Assembly: GCA_030581615.1 (NCBI GenBank)
Contig: JAKTTT010000002.1
Coordinates: 744,001-808,000, forward strand
DNA from: Alloascoidea africana
Taxonomy: Eukaryota; Ascomycota; Alloascoideomycetes; Alloascoideales; Alloascoideaceae
Length of the DNA stretch: 64,000 bases
Direction of reading: 5' to 3'
A model generated the notes under the pieces. The model searched no databases, was not told where the DNA came from, and saw nothing but the letters and a program-made list of their open reading frames with translations. Numbering within the stretch: position 1 is the first letter of the stretch; every line of letters starts with the position of its first letter. Of the stretch, positions 31,621-41,183 are shown piece after piece. A program made the translations under genes and the position numbers.

Positions 31621-32427
31621 ATGACTCACAATTCACAACAGCAACAACAGAATAATGGGGAGCAAAGTCGAAGACCTCCTATAGTTAAGATCTGTGGTAT
31701 TAAAACCGTAGAGGCTGCAGAGACTGCATTACGATCGGGAGCGGATCTTTTAGGAATCATTCTTGTTCCTGGTAGATCACGAAGTGTTGAATTGGAAATT
31801 GCACAAGGAATTTCCACCAAAGTTCGAGAATATCGAGAAGAAAGACAAAAAAGGGAACAAATAGGATTACAAGTGCAGCAGCAGCGTAGTGGTGGTGAAA
31901 ATGGCTGGTTTTCAACATCTATCGATAGGATCCTTACAAAAGGACCTTTTTTAGTAGGAGTTTTCCGAAACCAAAGTTTAGAAACGATTCAGAATCTCGC
32001 ATCTCAGATCCCCTTGGATTACGTCCAATTACACGGATCTGAACCTCATAAAGAATACATTTCACAAATTGAACAACCTGTGATTGCACGGTTTGTCCCC
32101 GGTGCCCCCAACTTTTCAGAATCGACAAAGGTTGGATTACATTCATTGGCATTACTGGATAGTGAAAAGGGAGGAGAGGGGAAACTATTGGAATGGGGGA
32201 AAATTGTGATCCCGAGTAATAATGATCCAACAGAATCCAACGTTGAGAATGAGTTTGATGGATTTATACTTGCTGGAGGATTAAATCCAGAGAACGTTGC
32301 AGATGCAGTTCGGTTAAAAAAAATCGTTGGAGTTGATGTTTCCGGTGGTGTTGAAACAAATGGGGAAAAAGATTTGGTCAAAATTGAAAATTTTGTAAAA
32401 ACTGCAAAACAAAGTTTTATCGATTGA
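31621..32427 (+). CDS. TRP1: Phosphoribosylanthranilate isomerase
   Basis: Trp1 catalyses the Amadori rearrangement of N-(5-phosphoribosyl)anthranilate in tryptophan synthesis, in the cytosol. The 268-residue chain shows the TIM-barrel landmarks in order: KICGIK (residue 23, catalytic Cys), GADLLGIILVPGRSR, FLVGVFRNQ, LDYVQLHGSE, FILAGGLNPENVADA (catalytic Asp region) and VGVDVSGGVE at the phosphate-binding end. It is longer than yeast Trp1 (224) because of a Gln/Ser-rich N-terminal tail and an insertion of about 20 residues near residues 75-105 (REERQKREQIGLQVQQQRS). It is monofunctional, as in yeasts. The ATG at 31621 is the first in frame. It is convergent with the RSN1-type gene. Confidence 0.95.
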   Translation: MTHNSQQQQQNNGEQSRRPPIVKICGIKTVEAAETALRSGADLLGIILVPGRSRSVELEIAQGISTKVREYREERQKREQIGLQVQQQRSGGENGWFSTSIDRILTKGPFLVGVFRNQSLETIQNLASQIPLDYVQLHGSEPHKEYISQIEQPVIARFVPGAPNFSESTKVGLHSLALLDSEKGGEGKLLEWGKIVIPSNNDPTESNVENEFDGFILAGGLNPENVADAVRLKKIVGVDVSGGVETNGEKDLVKIENFVKTAKQSFID

Positions 32428-32529
32428 GAAAAAAGTATTGGTACGCTTTATTTCTTTCACTTTATATTAAAACTGAAACAGTTAAAAGCAAAACATTAGT
32501 ATATCACAGTTCACAGAGAGAAAAGGAAA

Positions 32530-32550
32530 GGGAAAGGGAAAGGGAAAGGG
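32530..32550 (+). repeat. GGGAAA tandem repeat, G-quadruplex motif
   Basis: There are four GGG runs separated by AAA (32530-32532, 32536-32538, 32542-32544, 32548-32550), preceded by GG. This is a canonical four-stack G-quadruplex pattern in the TRP1 3' flank. Confidence 0.85.
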
Positions 32551-32692
32551 AAAATGTACTATATCAGTCAGTATACAGTAGTAGGCATTGGGAAGGTAAC
32601 AAGGCAAAAACAAAACAACGCAATACAACTTAGAGAATAATAATAAAAAAAAAACCTGAAAAGAAGGAGAGTCATCTAATTATTCAGTTACT

Positions 32693-35379
32693 CTAATCAT
32701 GAATTATATCTTCGTAATCTGGTGGAGGCTCGTTCCATTCAATCTTGCCCTTTTCATTGAAAGAAGCTCCTGCATCGCTCATGTCGATTGCGCCCTCGCT
32801 TAATTCAATCTCGCGTTTAGAAATTCCCAAGTCATCGCGTGGAACCCAGATAAATGGTGGCTTTGCAGTTACCGATGGATGTACATAGGCATTTTCTTCA
32901 TATCCAGGTGGGTAGATTGGCGCCCGATTGTAAGAATCTGGAAGTTGTTTCTTGATGACCTTGTAATTGAGATATGTGTTGGGTGCAAAAAACTGTTTCA
33001 GCTTGGTAATTCTAGAACCATCATCAACAGGTGCACCTTCTTCCAATGAGGATGGGTGCGTACCAACATTTGAATTGACTCCTTGTTGACTATTCTTTCT
33101 ATCTCCAAACGACCCTTCAGGCTCGTCAACAGTGGAAGGAGCCTTTTCAACGCTGGTGCTGCGGTCTCTTTCGTAGGAACCGACATCACCCCAAGTACCT
33201 CTTGCGCCTCCATTTGGTTGTAGAGAACGTTCATGATCTCTCAAAACAGAGATTGGAATGGCATTCAACAAAGGATCATACTTCTTTTCAGTCCAAAGCT
33301 GGGCAGCAATTGTCACACCAATCATAATTGCCTCTAGCACAACAGGGCCCCATGATTTTGAAACAACAAAAAGACCAAGCATACAGACTTCACCAAGGTA
33401 CAATCCCACATAAGTTTGATAAATAGCTCGAGGGTAATGAATACCTCTAGAATTCGAAGCAGTGTCAAGAACGCGGGTCATGTTGTAAAGGTAAGCAATG
33501 TAAAGCACAAAAAAGCCAATTCCTGTGAAAATTAGAATTAGAGGTGAGATAATTGAATAGGTAATTGCAATGACGGCCAAGTTTGTGTAAACTGGGAACA
33601 CTGCGCCCCACTGTAGGGAACCCAATTTTGTAAATCTGGTCCACTTCTTGCGTGGTGTGCCATCGAGGAGAGCACTCAAAACGTGGAACAGAATTAGGGC
33701 AACAATCTGTAGCAAAATGCCACCTCCGACAGACAGTCCTTGTAGCAAAATGTAGGATATGTAAAAGTTGGAGGATTTGGGCAGGTTATTTGCCAACAAT
33801 TCCATTGCGCTTGATGGGTTGTTGACGATCTGTGTAACTACAGAGGTTGCAGCTGATGCCAGGGTTGTGACAAGGAACACCTGAATAACCTGGAAAGCAA
33901 AGAAGGATTGCTGGGTATGGTACTCGACCATTGCATTACTTGGAGCTCCCGCGATTTTGGCCATCAATCTTAAAAAGAAGGCGAGGACCATCATTAGCAA
34001 TGAAAGTAGGATGGTTGGTAGTAATCCTGTTACAAGACCCATCAAAACGCTTGGCAGATTGTTCAAAAATCTCAAAAACTTTACTTTTTCAGTAAGATAG
34101 TTGATGTTTGAGATTGAACCCACTGCAGCGACTGGGATTGCCCAAAAGATGAGGACGGCAATGATGGCGGCTGTGGTTGCAACACCCCTAAGGGCTCTTG
34201 ATTTGGGATGTAAATTCATGTTTGACCATAAAACATCACTTGGGGGAACACCAATGTACCTAGGAGAAAACTGGCCTGCACGGTGATAGGAGGCTGATTG
34301 GTATGCGATCTGGGCCTCTTCTTGTGTTGCGAACTCTATGAAGACGGAGGATTGGGGGTCAGCATCCCTGTACTTGATCTGTTTCTGGTGAATCTCTTCG
34401 TTCCATTCTCTAAACTTTTCTCTAGAGTAATCCAAAGTATCGACTTTTTTCCCAATGATTGGCTTTAAACGGTGAGTAGGGCGCTTAACGCCATACGTTT
34501 CAAAGCTGTCCACATTTCCGGTGAATTTTTGGCTCTTCTTGTCGCCTTTAAGCTTTTTCCCAACAGCTTTATTAATTGCGCCTGTTAGCGAGCCTTCAAA
34601 CTTTGAACCCAATTTTTGTCTATCTGCCACTAATTCGTCGAGTTCCTTTTGGTCACGGGCGATCCAAACGTGTTTAACGCCTTTGAACAGGTTTGTAATT
34701 TTGTCGACGCTTAGGTATTCCTTTGGAATGCTAGTGATAAGGACTGTTTTTGAGGATTGGCGCTCTGCAAAGAACGGAGTTGTGAATAGGGCTTGGCGGA
34801 AGGAGGAAAAGTATTTAATTTCCCTGTTGAGTACAAACAAGATCAGTCCCCAGTAGATCCAGCTCACAAACACATGTGCATATTGTCTATTTTTGCCCTT
34901 TACGTTTGAAAAGGCCAGGATATCAAGACCGGTTTGGCCTGCACCTCCCGTCGCATTGACCGGGAATAGAATTGGGAAGGTTATCAGGCATCCGACCAAA
35001 AAAGTGGATGCCATGACAAATAGATAGCGGAGGAAAAAATAGCTATCGACGCCGCCGGTCTGGAGAATGTACGAATCTGGGCGTGACAAGAGGTAGCTAA
35101 TCCAGGAGAACACGCCGCGCGGGAGTGGTTCTACTTTTTTCCTGTTTCAAACAGTGTTTCGGTTAGTATCATTTTGCGATGAATTGGCACGACAACGAAA
35201 GGGCAAACATACTCCTGGGGAAGATTGTCGAGGAAAGCGCGGGGCTGGTAGATTCGCTGTTGTCGAGGTCTCAGGATGAGAAAGGCCAGGACGAAGATCA
35301 GGAAGACGACGCCATTGAAGATGAGCGTTGTAACAAAGGCCGAAAGGGATGAGCCAGAGGGATCCTCGGAGTCGGCCAT
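32693..35379 (-). CDS. RSN1/CSC1-type osmosensitive channel or DUF221 membrane protein (two exons)
   Basis: Members of this OSCA/TMEM63/CSC1 family are mechanosensitive or hyperosmolarity-gated cation channels; yeast Rsn1 was tied to sodium and exocyst phenotypes. Exon 1 is 35379-35213 (MADSEDPSGSSLSAFVTTLI, first membrane helix, then RPRQQRIYQPRAFLDNLPQE). The intron is 35212-35142 (71 nt, GTATGT, ATACTAAC, CAG), and exon 2 is 35141-32693; the protein is 871 residues. The splice yields LPQEKKVEPLPRGVFSWI, which is conserved in the family. A cytosolic RRM-like loop (TSIPKEYLSVDKITNLF), the RSF1-type domain and about ten further helices (for example FQVIQVFLVTTLASAAT) follow. The hydrophilic tail WVPRDDLGISKREIEL ... 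GASFNEKGKIEWNE resembles Rsn1 best. The symbol is withheld because the family has four paralogues in yeast. Confidence 0.9.
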
Positions 35380-35576
35380 GGCAGTAGCAGTGTGGTGGTG
35401 ATAGAAGAAAGAGAAAGAGAAGAGGGAGCAAAACAGTTGGTATAAATACCAGCGCCCAGTTCTAGAAGGCCGCGCACGCACGCACCTCCATGCGCAAACA
35501 CGCGGATTGCCGCGGATCGCCGCGATGCGAGGCGCGGCCGCTTGCTTTGTTGCGGTGCCCGGGTCACGCGGACACA

Positions 35577-35599
35577 GACCCGGGGCGGCGCCCCGGGTC
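35577..35599. repeat. GC-rich perfect hairpin
   Basis: There is a ten-base stem (GACCCGGGGC / GCCCCGGGTC) with a GGC loop, between RAD57's stop codon and the RSN1-type start, in unusually GC-rich sequence. Confidence 0.85.
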
Positions 35600-35630
35600 G
35601 GCCCCCCGATGCTGGCTGGGCGTTAATCCG

Positions 35631-37565
35631 TTAATCCGCCGCCGCGCCCACGCCGCTCTTTGTGATGACGAGCGGGACCGGAGGCACGGCGGGCACGTTG
35701 CGGGCGGCAAACACCACGAGGGCCTGGCGCGAGAAGGAGAGGGCCGGGGACGACTGCGCGGGCTGGGAGGGCTGGGAGAGCTGGGACGGGGGCTGGCCCC
35801 GGAGCAGAGCCCAATTGCGATCAAAGTCATCGAGCACCGTCTCGATTCGACGCGTTTTGGCTCTGCGCCGCTGCGGTTTCTTCAACAGAACAATTCGCGA
35901 ATTGACGCTGCCCGCCCACAACAGCCCCAGCGCTGGGATTTTGGCGTACCGTGGCGGTTCAGAGCGAGATCGCGAGCGAGATCGCGAACGAGTTCGCGAA
36001 CGGGACCGGTATTGCGAGCAAGAGCGGGAACGAGAACGGGAACGGGAACGGGAACGGTCGCTATCGCTGGCGCTAGCGCCGGCGAGATTAGGCTTCGGCG
36101 CTAGCGTGGGCTTGACAGCTGGCTTTGGCGTCGACGGCAATGACAGCGACGAACTTGGCCTGTGCTGGCTTCGTTGGTCGGCGTCTTCCTCCTGGGCATC
36201 GTCCTCCTCATTTTCGCCGTCGCCAGCATCGTGGGATTGACTGGCCGGCGGCAGCGTGCTGGGCGTGCTGGGCTTGCTGAGCTTGCTGGGCTTGCCCCAG
36301 TCGGACGGGGTTGGGCACGGAGACAGGCACGAGCCCGCCAGACGAGGATCAACCACCTTCTGGAGATACTTCACACCCTGCTCGTCCCAGCCGCTAAGCC
36401 AGCCCAGCTGGTAGTCGTACTGGAGCTGTTCCACGGTCTCCACGCGGCTGCCCGTGTCTGTGTCCGTTTCTCCCAGTCTCGGCGAGGACGAGGGCATCTC
36501 GTAGGACAGACTGCTGGGCAGCTCGTAGGCGTGGGCCCGTTCTGCCAGCTCGCCGTCTCTCCTGTGTGCACTTAGCTTTTCCTCGTACTCCAGCAGACTC
36601 GGCAGCGTCTTGTCGCTGACTTGGTTGCTGACGACCACCGCACACTCCCACTTCTTTGCTATCGAGCTTAACTGCCCGCCCAGCCTTATCAGCCCGCTGG
36701 AGCGCTCGCTGCGTTGCTGGAAGCTCGTCATCTCGTATTCCGCCCGGTAGTGTGACGTTATGCTATCCACGACCACCAGCCCGATGCCCGAGTTTGCTCG
36801 CGCCAGAATGACGGGCAGCTGAAACTGCATTATATGGTCCTGGGTCTCCAAATCGTTGCACGTCACGCACAGAACGTTGTCCAGCCCTATCCCGATCCCC
36901 AGATCTTCTTCATCTTCTTCTTCATCGGCTGGAAACCGCCGCCTGGCCGCCGCCAGCATCTCCTCCAGCCGTCTCGTCTCCAGCCCGGACTCGGTCGAAA
37001 TGTACACCGCTTTCTTCCCCAGACCCCCGTGCTCCCGCCCCAATTGCACCATCACACACAGTTGCATCAACAAATGCGACTTGCCCGTGGACGACTCGCC
37101 AGCAACCTCCGTCACACACCCTATCCCTATTCCTCCTCCTAATGCCTTGTCCAGATTAGGCACCCCAGTTGAAATGAACCCAGAGCCAAATCCACGGCTG
37201 GAAGAACTGGAAGAACTAGACCTGGTCGATTCGTTTTCGTTTTCGTTTTCGTTTTCGTCATCCTCTTCTGGCTCTCGTTCCTGGCCAGCACAGCCCGCTA
37301 CTTTTTCCCCCATGTTGTACTTTCTATAGAAATCCCTCCCCCCAATCGGTCTTAACCCACCCTTGATTTCTCCTTTCAACCTGTCCACAAACTCTGAAAT
37401 CTCCGTAATGCTTCTCTGACATTTCTGGGCCAGTTGCAATGGCGTCATCAAAACCAGATCCGATGTTTGCAAATTTGCATTCCTCACTGAATTCATCAAA
37501 TTCTCGTATTGAGGATCGAACGTGAGCCCGCTGTTGGATGGGAGAACCTTGTGAAGATCCGTCAT
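35631..37565 (-). CDS. RAD57: Rad51 paralogue Rad57 with Arg-Ser-rich insertion
   Basis: Rad57 forms a heterodimer with Rad55 that stabilises Rad51 filaments in homologous recombination. The 644-residue protein starts MTDLHKVLPSNSGLTFD; the frame is open upstream but has no ATG there. The N-terminal HhH-like segment (TSDLVLMTPLQLAQKCQRSI) precedes the RecA core with Walker A GESSTGKSHL (about residue 155), AVYISTESGLETRRLEEML and Walker B IGLVVVDSITSHYRAEY (about 265), then LGGQLSSIAKKWECAVVVSN. After residue ~420 comes a disordered stretch including RSRSRSRS dipeptides (about 500-542). The conserved C-terminal strand ALGLLWAGSVNSRIVL resumes after it. Yeast Rad57 is 460 residues, so the insertion accounts for most of the extra length. 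The whole gene is GC-rich compared with its neighbours. Confidence 0.88.
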   Translation of the reverse strand: MTDLHKVLPSNSGLTFDPQYENLMNSVRNANLQTSDLVLMTPLQLAQKCQRSITEISEFVDRLKGEIKGGLRPIGGRDFYRKYNMGEKVAGCAGQEREPEEDDENENENENESTRSSSSSSSSRGFGSGFISTGVPNLDKALGGGIGIGCVTEVAGESSTGKSHLLMQLCVMVQLGREHGGLGKKAVYISTESGLETRRLEEMLAAARRRFPADEEEDEEDLGIGIGLDNVLCVTCNDLETQDHIMQFQLPVILARANSGIGLVVVDSITSHYRAEYEMTSFQQRSERSSGLIRLGGQLSSIAKKWECAVVVSNQVSDKTLPSLLEYEEKLSAHRRDGELAERAHAYELPSSLSYEMPSSSPRLGETDTDTGSRVETVEQLQYDYQLGWLSGWDEQGVKYLQKVVDPRLAGSCLSPCPTPSDWGKPSKLSKPSTPSTLPPASQSHDAGDGENEEDDAQEEDADQRSQHRPSSSLSLPSTPKPAVKPTLAPKPNLAGASASDSDRSRSRSRSRSRSCSQYRSRSRTRSRSRSRSRSEPPRYAKIPALGLLWAGSVNSRIVLLKKPQRRRAKTRRIETVLDDFDRNWALLRGQPPSQLSQPSQPAQSSPALSFSRQALVVFAARNVPAVPPVPLVITKSGVGAAAD

Positions 37566-38281
37566 AATCCAGTGAATTCCGTGACTGGTGTCGAACGTCG
37601 TTTGGAATGTTGAAAGCTGGGAAAGAAGTGGTTGATGAATTTGTGAAGATGACCCTGTGGTGTTAGTGGCAGTACCCACCACCAAGGCATTTTTTTTTTT
37701 CGCGTTTTCGTTTTTCGCGTTTTCGCGTATTTTTATTTTACACCCTACTACTTTCTACCGCTAAACCAAGTCTATCTTGTTTTATCCGCATAACTGTGAT
37801 AAACAAAACCCCACAACAACAATAGATGGCTTTTGCATATGGATATGTGAACCAATATGTACATGTTTAATTACATTATACAGTAAACTAACTGCAAATT
37901 CCAGACGCGATGTGGCATAGTTGGACTTTTATGTTTGGGAACACTGGAATCCAAACAGACAGATAAACACTGGAAAAAAGCACACAATTTTGCAACAACA
38001 ATAAAGCCCCAATATGATTGTTTGTGCTTTGCTACTCTTACTCTTGTGTATAGTGTGTAAATCGCCTCAATACAGCCTGTGAGAATACTGCTCTTTTTCT
38101 GTTTCCTTTGATGCCTATCTGTAAAGTCTACACAATGGATGCTCACAAACAAGTGTCGATCCATGCCTTACAATACAACTAACCATTGAATTCAACTTGA
38201 TTCATTATTTGCATCATTCCTATTTATTCAATTTTCTTTGCTTTTCATTTCTTTTCATTCCTACCAATAAAAATATAAATC
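37566..38281. other. Intergenic between UGA2 and RAD57
   Basis: This is 716 bp. The first part is the RAD57 upstream region with the SCB-type cluster; the rest is AT-rich 3' flank of UGA2. No gene was supported. Confidence 0.6.
37698..37727 (-). promoter_or_regulatory. Three SCB-type boxes (CGCGAAA) upstream of RAD57
   Basis: On the minus strand CGCGAAA occurs three times (37698-37704, 37713-37719, 37721-37727), 133-162 bp before the RAD57 ATG. In S. cerevisiae SBF binds CRCGAAA. G1/S control is inferred. Confidence 0.45.
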
Positions 38282-39835
38282 TTAAACAACTAAAGGATCA
38301 ACCCCATTAATAACTATAGACTTGATCACCGTGTAATCATCAATACCGTATTTGGATCCCTCACGACCAAATCCACTCTCCTTGACACCTCCAAAAGGCA
38401 AAGCTGGATCCGAAATAACACCAGTGTTAACACCAACCATACCGGTCTCAATCGCCTCTGCCACTCGTAAAACTTGGTTAATGTTGCTGGAGTAAATGTA
38501 ACTCGCAAGTCCGACTTGCGCCTGGTTCGCAAGTGCAACAACCTCTTGCTCTGTGCTAAACTTGACTAGCGCAGCAAGTGGTCCAAAAGTCTCCTCAGAT
38601 GTGACTTTCATCGAGGAATCAACATCCGTCAAAATCGTGAGTTCGTGGAACGTTGCACCCAACTCGTGCAATTTCTTCCCGCCATGTATCACCTTGGCAT
38701 TCTTCGAAACCGCATCGCTAATGTGGTCTTGCACTTTTTCAATTGCACGCTCGTGGATCAAGGGCCCATGTGTAGTTTCTGGGTGCAAACCATGTCCAAC
38801 CTTGTATCCAGACACCTTAGCCTTGAACTTTGTCGCAAATTCATCGTATAGAGATTCATGAACGTAGAACCGGTTCGCACAAACACAGGTTTGACCAGTG
38901 CCTCTGAATTTGCACAAAAGTGCTCCTTCAACTGCCTTATCAACGTCCGCACTCTCGAAAACGATAAAGGGAGCATTCCCGCCCAACTCAAACGATAGCT
39001 TTTTCATCGTGGAGGCGCTCTGCTTCATCAAAATCTTCCCCACGTTTGTGCTCCCCGTGAAACTGACCTTCTTCACAGCCGGGTTCTCGCACAACTCGAG
39101 TCCGAACTCGGGAGTCTGCGACGCGGTCGTGACAATGTTCACAACACCAGGGGGTACGCCAGCCTTCTCGCCTAGATAAGCCAGAGAAAGTGCACTCAAG
39201 GGCGTCAATGCATCGGGCTTGATAACGACGGTACATCCAGCGGCAAGAGCAGCCCCGACCTTTCTCGTAATCATCCCGGCGGGAAAGTTCCACGGGGTGA
39301 TGATTCCACAGACTCCAATCGGCTGGCGCTGAGTCAGAATGCGAACGCTTGGGTTTGCAGGTTGGATCGTGTCTCCGTAAATACGGGGGGCTTCTTCAGA
39401 GTACCATTCAAAGTAGGATGCGGCATAGGAAATCTCACCCTTGGCCTCTGCCAAAGTTTTGCCATTCTCAAGTGTCAAAATGGTTGCCAAATCCTGTGTG
39501 TTTTCAACCATAAGGTCGTACCATTTGCGCAAGATACGCGATCTGATCCTTGGAGAAACGGTACGCCATGATTTGAACGCAGTGGACGCCGCCTCGATTG
39601 CACTCGAGACTTGATTCACTGGGAGCTCTGCAACCTGGGCCAATTCCTCCCCCGTTGCTGGATCAGTTACAGCAAACTTGGTTGCAGAGTCGATCCATTC
39701 GCCATTGATGTAGGCCTTGGTCTGGAAAAGCGATTCGTTCTGGAGCTTGGACTGGATATTAGAGGACATGTTCCTGGACAGATTCAAGTTCTTTACGCGG
39801 CGTGGGAAGGATAAATAAACCCGCCGAAATAACAT
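38282..39835 (-). CDS. UGA2: Succinate-semialdehyde dehydrogenase [NAD(P)+]
   Basis: Uga2 oxidises succinate semialdehyde to succinate, the last step of GABA use. The 517-residue ALDH has KPDALTPLSAL, the cofactor loop FTGSTNVGKIL, ELGGNAPFIVFESADVD with the general-base Glu, and the catalytic Cys in GQTCVCANRFYVH (about residue 316). The FGPLAALVKF and LPFGGVKESGFGREGSKYGI blocks near the C-terminus are those of SSADHs. The first 22 residues (MLFRRVYLSFPRRVKNLNLSR) are basic and could target mitochondria; a second Met (MSSNIQSKLQ) would give the yeast-like cytosolic form. It is divergent from the first RCR-family gene, with 488 bp between starts. Confidence 0.93.
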   Translation of the reverse strand: MLFRRVYLSFPRRVKNLNLSRNMSSNIQSKLQNESLFQTKAYINGEWIDSATKFAVTDPATGEELAQVAELPVNQVSSAIEAASTAFKSWRTVSPRIRSRILRKWYDLMVENTQDLATILTLENGKTLAEAKGEISYAASYFEWYSEEAPRIYGDTIQPANPSVRILTQRQPIGVCGIITPWNFPAGMITRKVGAALAAGCTVVIKPDALTPLSALSLAYLGEKAGVPPGVVNIVTTASQTPEFGLELCENPAVKKVSFTGSTNVGKILMKQSASTMKKLSFELGGNAPFIVFESADVDKAVEGALLCKFRGTGQTCVCANRFYVHESLYDEFATKFKAKVSGYKVGHGLHPETTHGPLIHERAIEKVQDHISDAVSKNAKVIHGGKKLHELGATFHELTILTDVDSSMKVTSEETFGPLAALVKFSTEQEVVALANQAQVGLASYIYSSNINQVLRVAEAIETGMVGVNTGVISDPALPFGGVKESGFGREGSKYGIDDYTVIKSIVINGVDPLVV

Positions 39836-40129
39836 TTAGCTTGGAGGGGGGGGAAAGTAGCACTTTTTATAGCAAGTGGAAAAACAGATATATAAGTGCA
39901 GAGTCATCGGTTCTTCCGCCGGTTTGTTCCTCATTTTTCTCCCGCCAGAGTCCAGCACTGCTGACCGCGTGCTCGTCCGTACCGGACCAGGCGATAACAG
40001 CCCAAAAGCCAAAAAAAAAACCCGTCTTTTGTACCGCGGTCTCGCTTCTCGTTGCCCTTCCTCGCAAATCCGGGGTAAATCTCAGTTGGGAAATAGCCGC
40101 CCAGAAATGCTGACTAATACATGGACATT

Positions 40130-40174
40130 CACGTGAATATAGCATCACGTGGTTGATTTGTTCGTGTTCACGTG
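40130..40174. promoter_or_regulatory. Three CACGTG boxes between UGA2 and the RCR-family gene
   Basis: CACGTG occurs at 40130-40135, 40146-40151 and 40169-40174, about 300 bp upstream of UGA2 and 150-190 bp upstream of the divergent RCR-family gene. In yeasts Cbf1 or Pho4-type bHLH proteins bind this hexamer. Confidence 0.45.
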
Positions 40175-40323
40175 ACTCTCATGTTTTTTTGCCCCAACGC
40201 ACACAGCCCGCGGGCTTGTGCTGCAAGAGACCCTTAATAAAAAGTCACCAGGGATCCCTTCTTTCTTTCTCGCTCAGTCACAGTCTCAGTCTCAGTCTCC
40301 AGTCCTACTTCGCCCTTCGCAAC

Positions 40324-41183
40324 ATGTTTGTAGACCACCAGAACGATCTTCCAGAAACAATTTCCTCGGATCTGTCCCTTGTGAAAAGATGTGGGTATCC
40401 TTTTTGTGGCATTTTAGATGGGTGGAGGGATTGCAAGTTATAGAGATGATAATGCCAAAGAAAATTACTAACCTCGCAAACTCTCGTTTTAGATATTTGG
40501 TACGATGATGATGGTAATCGATACTGTTCGGGGTTTGGATGTGGTTCCAACTGGAACGATTGGTAAGTTTTTCCTGTTTTTGTATTTTGTATTTTGGTTT
40601 TTATGGATTCCTTTGGATGCTGGATTCCCAGCATTGTTTAGTGTGTACTAATGCAATAAATTTCTCTATCTGAAGGGGTCGATGGGTATTATTGGCACTG
40701 ATTATTGCCTTCAGTGTTCTCATAATTATCGTTCCTTACATTCTCAACAAGAGGCGTGCCAAAAAGGGCCAAGGTTTACTACCGGGAACACAATGGATGG
40801 GCTCCAGAATCTATAGAGTCCAGCCTGGTTACTATGACCAAAATGGTCACTTTGTCTCCTCTGGACAAAACTACTACCAACAGCAGGGACAATATGCCAA
40901 TCCCAATCCCAATGTAAACGGCGACACCAGGAACAACACTAATCCGTGGGGAGACCAGTTCCAACCTCCTGCTAATCCTCCACCATCCCATCTGAATCCT
41001 AATGCCACAGGTACAACAGCAACCACTTCCCAGATGCTCTATTCAACTCCCCAAGGTACCGGCCAAAATGCTGGACAAGCTCCTCATGGAACGGGCTATG
41101 GCGATACCTATGAAATGAACAATTATCAGCCTCCTCCCTATGTTCAGCCCTCTTCTCCAGTTCCCGTTGCTACTAAGAATTAG
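40324..41183 (+). CDS. RCR1/RCR2-family membrane protein, copy A (three exons)
   Basis: Rcr1 and Rcr2 are single-pass membrane proteins that bind the ubiquitin ligase Rsp5 through PY motifs and affect chitin deposition and trafficking of plasma-membrane transporters. Exons are 40324-40390, 40493-40562 and 40676-41183; introns of 102 and 113 nt have ACTAAC/ACTAAT branch sites; the protein is 214 residues. The N-terminal lumenal part has a small Cys-containing segment (NRYCSGFGCGSNWNDWGRW). One membrane helix follows (LALIIAFSVLIIIVPYI), then the family signature KRRAKKGQGLLPGTQWMG and GYYDQNGHF, matching RRRRRMGRAPIRGTAWL and GYYDQRGEF of yeast Rcr1. The tail is Asn/Pro/Gln-rich and ends with a PPPY motif. 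First of three tandem paralogues. The first donor (GTGGGT) is inferred from frame and from copy B. Confidence 0.85.

Noticed and set aside
35490-37329. Long plus-strand frames opposite RAD57
   Set aside because: They are mirror frames of a GC-rich, repeat-bearing gene; the minus strand has the conserved RecA motifs.
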